In this document: piece by piece, positions 61,401 to 64,000 of the stretch | Layout: every line of letters starts with the position of its first letter | Position numbering within the stretch: position 1 is the first letter of the stretch | Source: Maylandia zebra | Lineage: Eukaryota > Chordata > Actinopteri > Cichliformes > Cichlidae | Direction: 5' to 3' | Length of the DNA stretch: 64,000 nucleotides | Assembly (NCBI RefSeq): GCF_041146795.1 | Contig: NC_135179.1 | Location: 29,231,047 to 29,295,046 of the forward strand | Program-made: the position numbers and the translations under genes | The notes under the pieces: generated by a model | What the model saw: only the letters and a program-made list of their open reading frames with translations | Told to the model about the DNA's origin: nothing | Database searches by the model: none

Positions 61401-64000
61401 ATATGGTGCTCTGTGATTACTAGATCTTCATTAACTTTGAATCCCAAACACCAGCAATGTCACAACCACCATATCCAGTACAGTTTTCTCAAACTTTCAG
61501 ACCGCAACTCTGGTCTTCTAAGATTGTTGTTCTTCTACTATCATTAACTTCCAGTCTTTTAATCCAGCACTTAATTAATGACTTAATAAAAACAAGTGGA
61601 AACAGGTTAAGCTAGAACTGTCCTATATTGCAACATCATATTTATTGGTAAATAATTACAGGACAGAATGTCCTCACGTTGACAAAATAATGGAGTAACT
61701 CATCAGAACATTTCACCTCTGCAAGGATCTGCATGGAGATAGGCACAAGGTCCTCACAACATCAGCACTGAATGAGAGTTTAGCTGCACACAGATTCCAC
61801 ATGCATGTGTTTGGATCTCTGTGTGATAGACACAGCTTGTCCCAGGTACTCACTGCACCGTATGTCTTTGAGTATTTCTTAACCATGTCCTGGAAAAGGC
61901 GAGCTAGACCTGTTTAGCCACCTATTTCCCGTAATGCCCCTCCTCTGCTGCTGTCTCCTCCCATTTCCCTCAGGTCCCCTCCTCCCCCTTCTCTCCCCCT
62001 CTTTCTCTTTCTCCCTTCACACTGTAAATAGTTGCTGACTACACCAGCTCCACCTGAATGAATTTGCTATCAACTCACAAAATTAGACAGAAATTACTAC
62101 AGGGTAGTCCTTTCCTCATTGCATTTATTATAAACAGGAGGTTTCTTTTAATGGCATTTATACACTTCCCTTATTTACTTACATACTTCTCGATTACATA
62201 AGTTATGGGAATTTATCAGATTGCAATATATTACTAAATATAGAAACAAAAACTGGATATTTTTGTCCTACCCTGTGCACAAATAAGAAATTTAGACTAA
62301 AGCTGACTTCACACTATAAAGCTCTGTGTTTTTCAGTTACCTCAGTTTTGCATGGGGATTTAAAGAGTCCGTTCACTTTTGTGACTAATATTGATCTGAA
62401 TTAACAGATCAATAACAATGCCAGGATCAAAACTAGCTCTCTTTCCCACTGATTTGTCTATGAAGTTTGGAGCATGCCTTTACTTCCATTCTCTGATCCT
62501 ACAATTTCCAAACTTCCTGCTGCACATTTTAATGATAGGTATTGTACAGTATGTGTTGCTAGAACAGCTCCTTATGCAAGACCCAACTCATGTTCAGAGC
62601 AGGGAAAATCCCATGTAGCTGTTGCTGTGAATGTTTGACTAGAAACAGTATATACCTGTCTGTTGATGAGTGTTCAGCAGACATGTGTGGCCTCATTGTT
62701 TTCACTGATTATTTTTCATGTGAGGCACACACACACAAACATCCACCCAATCCAACCCAAATCAGGAAGTGTATTAGCCACTGCTGAAAATACTTTTAAA
62801 GTAGCAGTAAGTACAAATTTGCACACAAAGGAGTTGACTTTTGTACTTCAGTGTTACCCAATGAAAATTGGTACCAAATGTATAGCATTCAAAAACATGA
62901 TTTAAAACGAGCAGGAACCAAACAAAGACGGACTGAACTCCATCATGATCAAGTGTATAGTTTGTCTGTGTGACTTGTCTTTTCAAATCACCACATTTAG
63001 TTTTTTCTAATCAGAGACCATAGCTGAATGACCTACAGCTATTTGGCTAGCTAGTTTGTTTAGCAATTACAAAGGATGCTAAATTTGGCTAGTCAAAAAC
63101 TGGCTTAAAATGAACCTGCTTGAAAAAACAAAACAGCCACACTGTTACACTGCTACAGCTTTAACTTTAAGCCTTGTTAATCCAATAGAACAAGCAGTAA
63201 AATGTAAACAGAAAGGACAGTATTTAAGCTAGCTTATTCAGTCCAGACATAACTGAACTGAATAAGCTAGCTTATACCGGACCTAAGTTTAATTTGCTAA
63301 TTTTCCAATAGACAGGTTTAAGTTTAAGCTTATTGTACTAAAGCTTATTCTGGAAACTAAAAATACAATTTAAATAGAATATGCTATAAAAATATATTAT
63401 AGAAAAAACAAACAAACAAAAATGCAGCACTAAGAGCTTACTAGTTTAGTCCTTTAAAACAGAGTACAAAGTTCTTGAAGCAAGCCAAAACTGCCATCAT
63501 TCATTACTAGAATGATTGCAGCTTACTGACCATGGCCTGATATATTTTTTGCGATAGGTTATTTACTTTACTACAGCTGCTTTTTGAGTATTGTGGTTTC
63601 ATTTCTAGCTCCTTCCAGAGTTCCCAAATCATGTCTCACCACTGAAAAAAATGTCATGCTGATTCAATTTATCAATATGGTTAGTCAAGAAAATCCTAAG
63701 TGCACTTGTGATAAGGAGATATGCCTGCTCCCACTGAAACTATAGCAGCTCTTTACTAGCCTACTGCATCAACATGGAACTGCAAATGGCTGGTGCACTG
63801 ATACTGGTTCAGCTGTTGATTATTTGATTGCAGAACAAAAGGATTCAGTGTCATGATGCCTTCGCATCAGATGACTTAATAATAATTGCCTGCATTACAA
63901 CACAGTTACCTAGTTTGACTCCTTTGCCTCTACAGTCGTGACATTACTGCATTTCCCTTTTTTGACAAGCAGCCACTCAACTGTGTCAACACAATGTGGC
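58465..64000. other. Intergenic region downstream of rel, no gene recognised
   Basis: AT-rich sequence with no exon that has both homology and splice context. A pyrimidine-rich stretch lies at 61925-62020 and a perfect hairpin at 63225-63274. Open frames at 59724, 59875, 62418 and 62663 have no recognisable family. Genes next to rel in other vertebrates (pus10, pex13) were not seen and may lie beyond the window or be elsewhere. Confidence 0.5.
63225..63274. repeat. Perfect 18-bp inverted repeat with 14-nt loop
   Basis: The arms TAAGCTAGCTTATTCAGT (63225-63242) and ACTGAATAAGCTAGCTTA (63257-63274) are exact reverse complements around a 14-nt spacer. Each arm also contains the self-complementary AAGCTAGCTT. 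No flanking element boundaries were recognised. Confidence 0.9.

Overview
The window is vertebrate genomic DNA, most likely from a teleost fish, and probably a percomorph or cichlid-like species (inference). Genes are split into short exons with GT-AG introns. The intergenic and intronic DNA carries many fish-type DNA transposons (hAT, PIF/Harbinger, Tc1), LINE and SINE pieces, microsatellites and long homopolymers. Nothing prokaryotic or viral was recognised.

Four protein-coding genes can be assembled exon by exon with consistent reading phase. (1) A tmem229b-like membrane protein gene on the + strand (5586-8693, two coding exons). (2) haao, 3-hydroxyanthranilate 3,4-dioxygenase, on the - strand (20708 down to 12614, ten exons, 287 aa). 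(3) papolg, nuclear poly(A) polymerase gamma, on the + strand (23760-39835, 24 exons, 849 aa if every exon is used). (4) rel, the NF-kappaB subunit c-Rel, on the + strand (44103-55302, 11 exons, 620 aa). The papolg-rel order matches the neighbourhood known from other vertebrates, including human 2p16. No gene was recognised in 57.4-64 kb.

Layout: 0.4-3.7 kb is a cluster of mobile elements (a hAT element with perfect target duplications, a PIF/Harbinger-like element with a nested element, and a 5'-truncated L1-like LINE). 3.7-5.5 kb is intergenic. 5.6-8.8 kb holds tmem229b-like, with a retroposon inserted just before its second exon. 8.8-12.5 kb is intergenic with old local duplications. 12.5-20.7 kb is haao, whose introns hold Tc1, hAT and MITE copies. 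20.7-23.7 kb is intergenic. 23.7-42.1 kb is papolg with a long 3' UTR. 43.8-44.1 kb is the rel promoter. 44.1-57.4 kb is rel with a 3' UTR that contains a GC-richer insert. 57.4-64 kb is intergenic with two further elements and a perfect hairpin.

The most notable observations are in papolg. The exon pair encoding the 'GMSIPVIG' and 'KRPHSP' motifs (exons 18-19) is present a second time downstream of the conserved C-terminus (exons 23-24). The splice donor that joins the ancestral last exon to the copies overlaps an in-frame TGA, so splicing or retention would choose between a short conserved tail and a 91-residue longer one. One intron of the same gene appears to be GC-AG, and a 51-bp copy of part of exon 10 lies in intron 12. 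The rel promoter carries a palindromic kappaB site, and a second one lies in a rel intron.
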